This document shows positions 20,100-27,385 of a stretch of 35,752 nt of DNA, one piece after another. The stretch is from positions 1 through 35,752 of the forward strand of contig DATGRI010000045.1 in the NCBI GenBank assembly GCA_035303785.1, written 5' to 3'. Origin of the DNA: Sphingobacteriaceae bacterium. Its GTDB lineage: Bacteria; Bacillota; Sulfobacillia; Thermaerobacterales; RSA17. A program made the position numbers and the translations under genes. Under the pieces are notes generated by a model. The model did no database searches. It saw only the letters and a program-made list of their open reading frames with translations, and was not told where the DNA came from. Every line of letters starts with the position of its first letter. Position 1 is the stretch's first letter.

Positions 20100-20468
20100 T
20101 CAATTATAAGGAACCGGTTCACCAGCGTCAACCTCAAGGACTTCCGCGTCGCCCCACAGCCGTTCCAGGCCGTAGTAGTCCCGCTCTTCCTCGTGGAAGA
20201 CGTGGACGATGACATCGCCGTAGTCCAGCAGCACCCAGCGCCCTTCATTGTAGCCTTCCACCCTCAGGGGCCGCAAATCCGCTTCCTGCCGCATATAGTC
20301 CATGATGTGGTCGGCTATGGCCCGCACCTGCACGGGCGTGTTGCCGCTGCAGACGACAAAGTAATCGCTGACGGCGCTCAGGGCCCTCAAGTCCAGGATG
20401 ACCACCTTGCGGGCCTTGCGCTGGGCGGCGGCGGTCCCGGCCATCAGGGCCTGCTCTCGGGAATTCAC
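20100..20468 (-). CDS. rsfS: Ribosomal silencing factor RsfS
   Basis: Binds ribosomal protein L14 (uL14) and prevents subunit joining when nutrients are low. The 122-residue product contains the family core: KARKVVILDLRALSAVSDYFVVCSGN, VRAIADHIMD, VEGYNEGRWVLLDYGDVIVHVF and ERDYYGLERLWGDAEVL. Length is normal. Start is GTG, nine bases after the LCP gene, with only a distant G-rich site inside the upstream gene, so coupled translation is likely. An ATG at 20444 is an alternative. The nadD-(LCP)-rsfS-leuS order is common in clostridia. The 3' end carries the leuS promoter. Confidence 0.95.
   Translation of the reverse strand: MNSREQALMAGTAAAQRKARKVVILDLRALSAVSDYFVVCSGNTPVQVRAIADHIMDYMRQEADLRPLRVEGYNEGRWVLLDYGDVIVHVFHEEERDYYGLERLWGDAEVLEVDAGEPVPYN
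20103..20131 (-). promoter_or_regulatory. Sigma-A promoter of the leuS T-box leader and tRNA-Ala
   Basis: TTGACG (20131-20126), a 17-base spacer and a perfect TATAAT (20108-20103), located within the last codons of rsfS. Transcription would start near 20096, about 45 bases before stem I of the T-box. It is one of the best promoter matches in the window. Confidence 0.85.
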
Positions 20469-20477
20469 CTTGACGGG

Positions 20478-21860
20478 TCAGTCCCCCCTTTCGCCGGCCG
20501 GCATGACCAAGGCCGGCAGCTGGGCCCGGGTGGCGAAATCCCGGCCCAGGATGATCATGACGTCCACTTCTTCTTCCACTTCTTCTTCGTCCAAGTCCTG
20601 GCGGAAAAATTCCGCCGAGGGCACCAGCCGGGCCACGTGGCGGGCCAGCACCTGCAGGCCCACGTCGTCCCCGCCCTTGCGGCCGATGACCTGGGTCCGC
20701 TCAGCGGGCTCGCCCTGGGGCTCCAGCAGGACCACCTGGTAGCCCATGCGAGTCAAGGCTTCCTCCAGCCGGTCGGCCCCGCTGTTGTAGATGGCCACTT
20801 TGAGCCCGGCGTTGGCTTGGGGATCCACGCCCCAAACCACCTGGTCCATCACGTCGTCCAGTTCCTGCTCGTCCATCTGCCAGTAGCTGACACCGTTAAT
20901 GTAGGCCGGCTTGCCGGGCACCATGCCCGTGACCAGGCTGTCGCCGGTCAAATCGTCCTTCCGGGCGGCGGCCAGCCGCAGCAGGTCCAGGATCTCGCCG
21001 GTGGACAGGTCGGTGGTTACGCTGGCCGTCAGTTCCTCCACCAGGTCGGGCAGGCGGGTCAGCATGTTGAGCCGCAGCACCCGGTCCACCAGGGCCTTCA
21101 CGAACTGCTGCTGCCGCCGGATGCGGGGAATGTCCCCTTCTTCGTCGGTGCGGTAGCGCACGTAGTGGAGGGCCTGCTCGCCCTGCAAAGTGTGACGGCC
21201 CACCGGGATGTTGATGTACAGGTCCTGATACGGGTCCTCTTTCACCATGGGCTGCGCCACGTGGATCTCCACGCCGCCCAGCAAGTCGATGAGACGCTCG
21301 AACCCTTTGAAGTCCAGGCGGATGAACCGCTTCACCGGCACCGCAAAAACTTCCGAAACGGTGGCCATGGCCAGCATGGGCCCGCCGTAGGCGTGGACGT
21401 GGCCCATCTTGGTGGGATTCTCACGTACCGGGTTCCGCCCCCGCAGGGCCGTCAACTCGGTGATGGCCGCCTGGGGGATTTGAACGTGGGTGTCCCGGGG
21501 GATCCACAGGAGCCCCACATGCCCCGTCAGCTTGTCGATGGTCAGCAGCATGATCACGTCGGAGCGGCGCGCCCCTTCGGCCACCCGGCCGCCCCCTTCC
21601 ACCAGGCCTTCATCCACGCCCAGCACCAGTATGTGGAGGGGTTCGTCGGGCGACAAAGGCTCCCGGTTCACCGGCAATTGCTCGTCGGCATGGTGGGCGG
21701 CCTGCCGGCCCGCTTGAATCCCGGTGATGAGCCGGTAGGCCAGGGAGCCGCCGTAAATGCCCGTGGCCAGCAGCAGCAAGCCTGCCAAACCTACCAGCCA
21801 GACATATCGCCGCTTGATGCGGCGGCGCCGCCGGCCTCCGGCGGCCGCTTCCCCACCCAT
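20478..21860 (-). CDS. LCP (LytR-CpsA-Psr) family cell wall polymer transferase
   Basis: LCP enzymes transfer wall teichoic acid-like or other anionic polymers from a lipid carrier to peptidoglycan outside the membrane. The 460-residue product has a very basic N-terminus (GRRRRRIKRR) and a membrane anchor (about residues 20-42). The LCP domain (about 75-230) has the typical ARRSDVIMLLTID, LLWIPRDTHVQIP, FIRLDFKGFERLIDLLGGVEI and GEQALHYVRYRTDEEGDIPRIRRQQQFVKAL. A C-terminal LytR_C domain follows (from about 355, LKVAIYNSGADRLEEAL). An acidic patch DLDEEEVEEEVD lies near the end. ATG has GAGGG seven bases upstream. The position between nadD and rsfS is seen in other clostridia. The exact polymer is unknown. 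Confidence 0.93.
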   Translation of the reverse strand: MGGEAAAGGRRRRRIKRRYVWLVGLAGLLLLATGIYGGSLAYRLITGIQAGRQAAHHADEQLPVNREPLSPDEPLHILVLGVDEGLVEGGGRVAEGARRSDVIMLLTIDKLTGHVGLLWIPRDTHVQIPQAAITELTALRGRNPVRENPTKMGHVHAYGGPMLAMATVSEVFAVPVKRFIRLDFKGFERLIDLLGGVEIHVAQPMVKEDPYQDLYINIPVGRHTLQGEQALHYVRYRTDEEGDIPRIRRQQQFVKALVDRVLRLNMLTRLPDLVEELTASVTTDLSTGEILDLLRLAAARKDDLTGDSLVTGMVPGKPAYINGVSYWQMDEQELDDVMDQVVWGVDPQANAGLKVAIYNSGADRLEEALTRMGYQVVLLEPQGEPAERTQVIGRKGGDDVGLQVLARHVARLVPSAEFFRQDLDEEEVEEEVDVMIILGRDFATRAQLPALVMPAGERGD

Positions 21861-21878
21861 AGGTCATCCCTCGAACCT

Positions 21879-22535
21879 TTATTTATCGTCCAGATACAGG
21901 CGGTTTTCTTTGATGTAATGCCTAACGGCCTCGGGCACCAGGTAGCGGATGGAGCGGCCCCGGCGCACCCGGTCCCGCAGTTCCGTGGAGGAGATATCCA
22001 GGGAAGGGATGCTCACGGACAGCACCCGCTCCCGCTGCCAGGGCGCCAAGGCGCCCAGGGACTCCTCCAGCAGGGTGCCGTTGTATCCCGGGCGGCTGAC
22101 CACCACGAACTCCGCCAGCCGGAACAGGCGCTCCGATTCGTACCACCCCGCCACGCCGGCGAAGGCGTCCAGGCCCACTACTACAAACAGGCGGTCGTCG
22201 GGATACAGGGCCGTCAACTGGTCCAAAGTATGAACGGTGTAGCTGGGCCCGGGCCGGTCCAACTCCACCGTGGACACCTGAAACAACGGGTTGTCCTCCG
22301 TGGCCAGCCGGGTCAAGGCGTGGCGATCGGCGGCGGGGGCCACGGTGGCCATGTCTTTGTGGGGCGGAATGCCGCAAGGAATGAAGAGCACCTGGTCCAG
22401 AGACAACTCCTCGGCGGCGCTCTGGGCGGCGATCAAATGGCCGTAGTGGATGGGATCGAAGGTGCCCCCCAGCAGCCCCAGGCGCCGGCCCCGGGCAGCA
22501 TTGCCCGAACCGCGGCGCGCAGTCGGGTCGTTCAC
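21879..22535 (-). CDS. nadD: Nicotinate-nucleotide adenylyltransferase
   Basis: Converts nicotinate mononucleotide and ATP to deamido-NAD in NAD synthesis. The 218-residue product has the nucleotidyltransferase signature GGTFDPIHYGHL (residues 23-34, HxGH), PCGIPPHKD, DDRLFVVVGLDA and the C-terminal ISSTELRDRVRRGRSIRYLVPEAV motif with the ISSTxxR signature. Start is GTG overlapping the obgE stop as GTGA, with GGAGGCG eight bases upstream, showing translational coupling. Neighbours obgE and rsfS are the usual ones. Confidence 0.97.
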   Translation of the reverse strand: MNDPTARRGSGNAARGRRLGLLGGTFDPIHYGHLIAAQSAAEELSLDQVLFIPCGIPPHKDMATVAPAADRHALTRLATEDNPLFQVSTVELDRPGPSYTVHTLDQLTALYPDDRLFVVVGLDAFAGVAGWYESERLFRLAEFVVVSRPGYNGTLLEESLGALAPWQRERVLSVSIPSLDISSTELRDRVRRGRSIRYLVPEAVRHYIKENRLYLDDK

Positions 22536-23830
22536 TGCCCCATCGCCTCCGGATCCGCAAAAGTAAATTCTTCCTGTCCTATGTAGATAGTATCACCATC
22601 TTCAGCCCCGGCCCGCCGGAGAGCCTCATCCAGCCCGATGCGCCGCAGGCGCCGCCACAAGTACCGGAGCGCTTCTTCATTCTCCAGATCGGTCATTGCC
22701 ACCCATCGTTCAACGGTGGCGCCCTTCACCCGCCAGCCGTCGTCCTCCCGTTCTATTTCGAAGGCGGCGCCCCGGTTCCTGGGGCGATAAACCCGGCGCA
22801 GGGCCTCGGCCGCGGGCGTGGCCGCCGGCGGCGTCTGGGCCAGGATCCGCCGGATCTCCCCCAGCAGCTTGTCCACGCCCATGCCCGTGGCCGCCGAGAT
22901 GGCCACCACGGGGCCGTAGGCGTCCCCCAAGGCTTCCTCCAAAGCAGGCCGGGCTTCCTGCGCCTCGGGCAAGTCCATTTTATTCAAGGCCACCACCGAG
23001 GGCAGGTCCAGGAGCCGCGGGTGGTACAAGCCCAGTTCCCGTCGCAGCAGGGTCAAATCCTCCAGGGGGTCCCGCCCCTCCGTGCCGGCGGCGTCCACGA
23101 TGTACACCAGCACCCTGGTCCGCTCGATATGTCGCAGGAACTGGTGCCCCAGGCCCACCCCCTCATGGGCGCCCTCGATCAAGCCGGGGATGTCGGCCAT
23201 GACGAAGCCCTCGCCGTCGGGAAAGCGCACCACACCCAGCTGGGGCTGCAAGGTGGTGAAGGGATAAGGGGCGGTCTTGGGCCGGGCTGCCGAAACTTGG
23301 GCCAAAAGGGTGCTCTTGCCGGCGTTGGGCATGCCCACCAAGCCCACGTCGGCCAGGAGCTTCAGCTCCAGTTTCAAGACCAGTTCCCGGCCGGGCTCGC
23401 CTTTTTCCGCCATGCGGGGCGCCCGGTTGGTGGGGGTGGCGAAGCGGGCGTTGCCCCGGCCGCCCCGGCCGCCCCGGCAGGCCGTAAACTCCTGCCCGGG
23501 CTCCGTCAGGTCGGCCAGCACCTCGCCGCCGGCGTCCCGCACCACGGTGCCGGGGGGCACCCGCAGCACCAAATCCTTGCCCTTGGCTCCCTTGCGGTTG
23601 TTGGGGCCGCCCCGGCCGCCGGGCTGGGCCCTGTAAAGGTGGCGATGTCGAAAAGAGGTGAGGGTGGAAAGGGAAGGATCAACTTTGAAGAGCACGTCGC
23701 CGCCCCGGCCCCCGTCGCCGCCGTCGGGGCCGCCCCGCGGCTCATAAGGTCCCCGGTGGAAACTGACGATGCCGTCGCCTCCGTCGCCGCTTCGGACCCT
23801 GATTTCCACCTCGTCGATGAAGGCCCGCAG
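22532..23830 (-). CDS. obgE: GTPase ObgE/CgtA, probable CTG start
   Basis: Essential ribosome-assembly GTPase, also linked to the sporulation phosphorelay in Bacillus. Domains are the glycine-rich Obg fold (first ~160 residues), a G domain with GMPNAGKST (about 166-174), ADIPGLIEGAHEGVGLG and NKMD, and a C-terminal OCT domain. The first ATG/GTG/TTG in frame is GTG at 23809, but the upstream codons encode FIDEV, which is the conserved Obg N-terminus (typically MFVDEV). Between the previous stop and these codons the only likely start is CTG at 23830, preceded by AAAGGGTGAG. I therefore place the start there (432 residues). The stop overlaps nadD. Identity secure; start is inferred. Confidence 0.93.
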   Translation of the reverse strand: MRAFIDEVEIRVRSGDGGDGIVSFHRGPYEPRGGPDGGDGGRGGDVLFKVDPSLSTLTSFRHRHLYRAQPGGRGGPNNRKGAKGKDLVLRVPPGTVVRDAGGEVLADLTEPGQEFTACRGGRGGRGNARFATPTNRAPRMAEKGEPGRELVLKLELKLLADVGLVGMPNAGKSTLLAQVSAARPKTAPYPFTTLQPQLGVVRFPDGEGFVMADIPGLIEGAHEGVGLGHQFLRHIERTRVLVYIVDAAGTEGRDPLEDLTLLRRELGLYHPRLLDLPSVVALNKMDLPEAQEARPALEEALGDAYGPVVAISAATGMGVDKLLGEIRRILAQTPPAATPAAEALRRVYRPRNRGAAFEIEREDDGWRVKGATVERWVAMTDLENEEALRYLWRRLRRIGLDEALRRAGAEDGDTIYIGQEEFTFADPEAMGQ

Positions 23831-23836
23831 GGGCTC

Positions 23837-24409
23837 TCACCCTTTGCCCGCCAGCAGCGTTACGTTGACTTCGCCGGCGTCGTGATGCATCCGCAGGGTT
23901 CCCTCCGCCAGCCACCGGGCCAGAATGGGGTGCCCGGAGAGGCGTTCAAACAAGGTCACCGACTGATCGCCCAACCGCGTATATGTAATGGATACCGCCT
24001 TGGGCACCACATAAATCTTGACGGCAGCCTCGCCGGCGGCATTGTAGACGGGCAGCAGCTCGCCGATGCAGTAGCGGAAGGCCACCATGGGCAAGTCCAT
24101 GGGCTCGGTGCCGGCGCTCACCTCCAGGTCCACATGGATGCCCCAGAGGCGCGCCATGCTCACCCATGTCCATAGCCAGGGAGCCAAGGAGCCGGGCATG
24201 TTGCGCAGCTGCTCCCGCTCCTGCTGGGCTTTGGCCGCGATGGCTTCCACATGGGCCAGGGCCCGCTCCGGCTCCTGCATCTGCAGCCAGCCCATGATTA
24301 CCTGCACGTCGTTGAGAAAACTGTGTTGCTGAGCCCGGGCCAATTGATAAGCCAATTCTTCCGGCACCGGATCGTATATCTGTTCGTAAACCCCGGCCAC
24401 CAGCGCCAC
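23837..24409 (-). CDS. Spo0B-like histidine phosphotransferase domain protein
   Basis: The 190-residue product carries QQHSFLNDVQVIMGWLQM near its start, which resembles the Spo0B/sensor-kinase H-box with His29 as the probable phosphate acceptor followed by a long helix. The second half (about 85-185) resembles a degenerate ATPase-like domain without visible ATP motifs. Location between rpmA and obgE is exactly that of spo0B in Bacillus, where the protein passes phosphate from Spo0F to Spo0A. I infer a sporulation phosphorelay role from place and H-box; sequence identity to Spo0B looks low. Start is GTG (24409, or 24400) with a weak ribosome site. A terminator separates it from rpmA, and a palindrome precedes it. 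Confidence 0.75.
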   Translation of the reverse strand: MALVAGVYEQIYDPVPEELAYQLARAQQHSFLNDVQVIMGWLQMQEPERALAHVEAIAAKAQQEREQLRNMPGSLAPWLWTWVSMARLWGIHVDLEVSAGTEPMDLPMVAFRYCIGELLPVYNAAGEAAVKIYVVPKAVSITYTRLGDQSVTLFERLSGHPILARWLAEGTLRMHHDAGEVNVTLLAGKG

Positions 24410-24417
24410 CCCGCTTA

Positions 24418-24437
24418 GGGTACTACCCTAGGGTATA
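24418..24437. repeat. Palindromic element upstream of the Spo0B-like gene
   Basis: A perfect 12-bp palindrome TACCCTAGGGTA is followed, towards the gene, by a third copy of its half site (TACCCTA). The group lies in the 130-base gap before the Spo0B-like start, about ten bases upstream of it. Such a cluster is typical of an operator for a dimeric repressor, but no regulator can be named. Confidence 0.45.
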
Positions 24438-24494
24438 GCCTAGCCGTCGTTTGCCTGCCGGAACGTTGCCCCTCTCCGGCGCCCCGGCAAAGAG

Positions 24495-24519
24495 AACCCC
24501 CGGCATGCAGCCGGGGGTT
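24495..24519 (-). terminator. Intrinsic terminator after rpmA
   Basis: Minus-strand stem AACCCCCGGC / GCCGGGGGTT (10 bp) with loop TGCAT, followed by CTCTTTG. It lies 21 bases after the rpmA stop and would end the rplU-prp-rpmA transcript, at least partly, before the Spo0B-like gene. The T-tract is short. Confidence 0.7.
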
Positions 24520-24539
24520 GCAGGGAAAATTCAGCCAAG

Positions 24540-24836
24540 TCAGACAAGCTGGGCGTCCTCCACCGGAAGAACACTCACCTTGCGCCCGTTGCGCCCGGCC
24601 CGCTGGAAGCGCACCACGCCCGTTACCGTGGCGAACAAAGTATGATCCCGGCCCACGCCTACGTTGACGCCGGGCTTGATGCGGGTGCCCCGCTGGCGCA
24701 CGATGATGCTGCCGGCGGACACCAGCTGCCCGTCGTAACGCTTGACGCCTAGGCGCTTGGATTCGCTGTCCCGGCCGTTCTTGGCGCTGCCGCCGGCCTT
24801 CTTCTGGGCAAATAGCTGGAGGTCAATGGAACCCAT
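24540..24836 (-). CDS. rpmA: 50S ribosomal protein L27 (with cleavable N-terminal extension)
   Basis: Its N-terminus reaches the peptidyl-transferase centre of the 50S subunit. The 98-residue product begins [20 protein letters not shown], followed by [32 protein letters not shown], the L27 signature. The first nine residues, ending LQLF, are the Firmicute-type extension removed by the protease Prp, encoded just upstream. A longer frame exists, but the ATG at 24836 with GGAGGTG six bases before it fits the family. It overlaps the end of prp by 14 bases. Last gene of the rplU operon. Confidence 0.97.
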   Translation of the reverse strand: MGSIDLQLFAQKKAGGSAKNGRDSESKRLGVKRYDGQLVSAGSIIVRQRGTRIKPGVNVGVGRDHTLFATVTGVVRFQRAGRNGRKVSVLPVEDAQLV

Positions 24837-25176
24837 CCACGTCACCTCCCCGGGACCCCTCAACGACTGCCAGGGCATCCCCGTAATTCTGCTCCAAATC
24901 CTTCAGGCTCCGTAACAAAGTTTCCAGCAAGACCGCGGCCCCCGACCTGCTGCGGGGGTCCAAATCCTCAGGCAGTTCACAGCGCAGGAATCCGTGCTTT
25001 TTCTCCAGGGCGACGGGAATGCCCACCACATCCGTCAGGCCCAGCACCGCGGCCTGGCTTAAAGCCGAGACGGCGGCGCAAAGGATGTCCTGTCCGTAAG
25101 GCCCCTGGCCGCCGTGGCCGGAAATGGTGAACGAGGCGATGTGACCGTTGCGGCGCCGGAACTGGGCCCGGATCAC
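24823..25176 (-). CDS. prp: Ribosomal-processing cysteine protease Prp (YsxB)
   Basis: Removes the N-terminal extension of ribosomal protein L27, a step needed for ribosome maturation in Firmicutes. The 117-residue product shows the catalytic pair His21 (in [12 protein letters not shown]) and Cys33 (in [13 protein letters not shown]). The family segment [18 protein letters not shown] lies near the C-terminus. Start is GTG, five bases after rplU, with GAGG ten bases upstream. Located between rplU and rpmA as always, and overlapping rpmA. Secure. Confidence 0.95.
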   Translation of the reverse strand: MIRAQFRRRNGHIASFTISGHGGQGPYGQDILCAAVSALSQAAVLGLTDVVGIPVALEKKHGFLRCELPEDLDPRSRSGAAVLLETLLRSLKDLEQNYGDALAVVEGSRGGDVDGFH

Positions 25177-25181
25177 GACGG

Positions 25182-25493
25182 TCAGACCTCGATTTTTTCG
25201 ATCCGTACCCGCGTGTAGCCTTGGCGATGGCCCCGCTGCCGGCTCCAGCGCTTCTTGGGTCGATAGTAAAAAACCTTGACCTTCTTGCTGCGGCCATGGT
25301 CCAGCACCCGGGCGTGCACCTGGGCGCCTTCCACCCGGGGGGTGCCCACCCGCAGGCCGGCCCCTTGGCCGACGGCCAGAACTTCTTCGAAGACGACCGG
25401 GGCATCGGGCTCGGCCGCCAGGGACTCCACGCGGATGACGTCCCCTTCGGCGACCCGATATTGCTTACCACCGGTGGCTATAATCGCGTACAT
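25182..25493 (-). CDS. rplU: 50S ribosomal protein L21
   Basis: 23S rRNA-binding protein of the large subunit. The 103-residue product begins [18 protein letters not shown], with [43 protein letters not shown] at the end, all typical of L21. ATG with AGGAGGAG seven bases upstream. First gene of rplU-prp-rpmA, transcribed from the sigma-A promoter at 25524-25552. The leader is only about 25 bases, too short for the structured L21 leader of Bacillus. Confidence 0.98.
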   Translation of the reverse strand: MYAIIATGGKQYRVAEGDVIRVESLAAEPDAPVVFEEVLAVGQGAGLRVGTPRVEGAQVHARVLDHGRSKKVKVFYYRPKKRWSRQRGHRQGYTRVRIEKIEV

Positions 25494-25523
25494 GACTACT
25501 CCTCCTGTGTCTACGGCGCGTTG

Positions 25524-25552
25524 ATTTTAGCACGGCCCCCGGGGGGCGTCAA
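25524..25552 (-). promoter_or_regulatory. Sigma-A promoter of rplU-prp-rpmA
   Basis: TTGACG (25552-25547), a 17-base G+C-rich spacer and TAAAAT (25529-25524). Transcription would start near 25517. The spacer contains a CCCCC/GGGGG inverted repeat just after the rng stop, which may also act as weak 3' structure for rng. Confidence 0.85.
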
Positions 25553-25569
25553 CGCCGTCGCCGGCGGGG

Positions 25570-27270
25570 CTAAACCATCTTGGCCTTGGCGTAGGTGCGG
25601 AAGGCCCGGGTGATCTCCACCTTGACCTTCTCCCCCACCTTGTTGCCGGCCCCTTCGATGTCGATGACGTAGCCTTCCACCCGGGCGATGCCGTCCCAGA
25701 CGTTGGACACGTGGGGCTCCTCCACCGTCAGCTCCAGCACCTGGCCTGTCTTCACCGGCAGGGCCCGCTCCTCCACTTCCTCCCGGGTGCCCCGGGAGCG
25801 GACGATCATCTCCTCCACGTGGCAGTTCTCGGCGCCCCGGACGAAGATGTTCTTGCCCGTCTCCCGCTCCAATTCCCGCAGGTTGGTGCCGCCGGGACCG
25901 ATGAGGAGGGAGGCCACCGAAGGATGGACCTCCACCAGGATGGCCTCGCTCTCGGCGTTGCGCATGATGCGCTTGATCTCCCGGCGCACCCGGCGGGCCA
26001 CGCTCTCCTCGGTCAAGACGTAGCCCCGGCCGTCGCAGTAGTGGCACGTCCGGGTCAACTGGTCCAGCAGGCTGCGCCGGCCCTTCTTCCGGGTCAACTC
26101 CACCAGGCCCAGCTGGGTGAGGCCCAGCACCGTGGTGCGGGTGCGGTCCCGCTCCAGGGCCCGATCCAGTTCCCGGACCACCTGGTGCCGGTGGTGGGGC
26201 TTCTCCATGTCGATAAAGTCGATGATGATGATGCCGCCGATGTCCCTCAGCCGCAGTTGGCGGGCAATCTCCCGGGCCGCCTCCATGTTGGTCTTGAAGA
26301 TGGTCTCCTGGAGATTGTCGGTGCCCACGTACCGGCCCGTGTTGACGTCGATGGCCGTCAAGGCTTCGGTCTGGTCGATGACGATGTAGCCCCCCGACTT
26401 GAGCCAGACCCGCTTCTTAAGGGCCTGCTCCATCTCCTCGTTGATGCCCCGGGCATCGAACAAGGTCAGGTGCGGGTGCTGGAACAACTGGACCCGGTCC
26501 ACCAGTTCGGGGGAGAAGACGCCCACCAGCTCCCTGATGCGCTCGTATTCCCGGGGCGAATCCACCACCAGGGAGTCCACGTCGGTGGTGAAATGGTCCC
26601 GCACCATGCGGTAGCTGAGACTCAAATCCTGATACAAAACTTTAGGTGCCCGGCCTTCCTTGGCCCGCTGCTGGATGTCGGCCCACAGGCGCTGCAGGAA
26701 CCTCATGTCCCGGGCCAGGTCTTCCCGGGACCGCCCCTCGGCCACGGTGCGCACGATGACGCCCATGCCCCGGGGCCTCAATTCGTGGGCCAATTGCTTC
26801 AGCCGCTCCCGCTCCTCCTCCTTGGCGATCTTGCGGGAAACCCCCACGTAGTCCACCCCGGGCATCAATACGAGGAAGCGGCCCGGCACCGTCAAGTTGC
26901 GGGTGATGCGGGCGCCTTTGTTGCCCGTGGGCTCCTTGGCCACCTGGACGATCACTTCTTGTCCTACCTTCAACAGGTCCTTGATGGTGGCCCGGCGCAG
27001 GTCCTCCGGCAGATCATCATCCTCGCTGTCGAAGTCCAGGTTGAGGGGGTGGGCGTCGGCCACGTAAAGGAAGGCGTTCTTTTCCAGGCCGATGTTGACG
27101 AAGGCGGCTTGCATGCCGGGGAGCACGTTTTCCACCCGTCCCTTGAAAATATGGCCCGCTACCCGCTGGGTCAGGGGCCGTTCCAGGTGGAACTCCACCA
27201 GAATTCCGTCTTCCAAAACGGCGGCTCTGGTTTCGTCCTGCTCAACGGAAATCAAAATCTCCTTTTGCAA
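25570..27270 (-). CDS. rng: Ribonuclease G/E family with C-terminal TRAM-like domain
   Basis: Endoribonuclease for rRNA maturation and mRNA decay. The 566-residue product has an S1 domain at 35-120 (FKGRVENVLPGMQAAFVNIGLEKNAFLY). RNase H-like and 5' sensor regions follow, then the DNase I-like catalytic part with metal-binding AIDVNTGRYVG and IIIIDFIDM. The zinc-link cysteines are in CHYCDGRGYV. Beyond the usual core are a KH-like part (HPSVASLLIGPGGTNLRELE) and a TRAM-like beta domain at the C-terminus (GQVLELTVEEPHVSNVWDGIARVEGYVIDIEG), an RNA-binding module. Start is TTG with a GGAG site ten bases upstream. A short ORF with a better ribosome site overlaps the start. Located between spoIVFB and rplU as in many clostridia. 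Confidence 0.94.
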   Translation of the reverse strand: MQKEILISVEQDETRAAVLEDGILVEFHLERPLTQRVAGHIFKGRVENVLPGMQAAFVNIGLEKNAFLYVADAHPLNLDFDSEDDDLPEDLRRATIKDLLKVGQEVIVQVAKEPTGNKGARITRNLTVPGRFLVLMPGVDYVGVSRKIAKEEERERLKQLAHELRPRGMGVIVRTVAEGRSREDLARDMRFLQRLWADIQQRAKEGRAPKVLYQDLSLSYRMVRDHFTTDVDSLVVDSPREYERIRELVGVFSPELVDRVQLFQHPHLTLFDARGINEEMEQALKKRVWLKSGGYIVIDQTEALTAIDVNTGRYVGTDNLQETIFKTNMEAAREIARQLRLRDIGGIIIIDFIDMEKPHHRHQVVRELDRALERDRTRTTVLGLTQLGLVELTRKKGRRSLLDQLTRTCHYCDGRGYVLTEESVARRVRREIKRIMRNAESEAILVEVHPSVASLLIGPGGTNLRELERETGKNIFVRGAENCHVEEMIVRSRGTREEVEERALPVKTGQVLELTVEEPHVSNVWDGIARVEGYVIDIEGAGNKVGEKVKVEITRAFRTYAKAKMV

Positions 27271-27302
27271 CTCACCTCATCTCCTGCCGGAAATCTGTTC
27301 AT
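27252..27302 (-). CDS. Possible short upstream ORF (16 codons) overlapping rng
   Basis: ATG at 27302 with GGAG seven bases upstream opens a 16-residue frame (MNRFPAGDEVSCKRRF) ending in TGA at 27252, 19 bases inside rng in another frame. Its ribosome site is better than that of rng. It could couple or restrain rng translation; equally, it may be chance. Confidence 0.35.
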   Translation of the reverse strand: MNRFPAGDEVSCKRRF

Positions 27303-27348
27303 AATATGACTCCTGCCCTCATATGCCCCTGATGAATCTGGCAAACAA

Positions 27349-27354
27349 ATTATA
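27349..27354 (-). promoter_or_regulatory. Candidate -10 box of an rng promoter
   Basis: A perfect TATAAT (27354-27349) in an A+T-rich patch between spoIVFB and rng, about 80 bases before the rng start. The hexamer 17 bases upstream (TTCGAG) is a poor -35, so the promoter is uncertain, but the base composition differs sharply from the surroundings. Confidence 0.5.
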
Positions 27355-27385
27355 ACGCACCTATAACTTGCCTCGAAGAATGACT

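Noticed and set aside
20193-22586. 797-codon open frame antisense to rsfS, LCP and nadD
   Set aside because: It spans three well-supported genes on the other strand and has no motif.
24837-24878. N-terminal extension of L27
   Set aside because: The ATG at 24836 has a better ribosome site and gives the known Prp-cleaved N-terminus.
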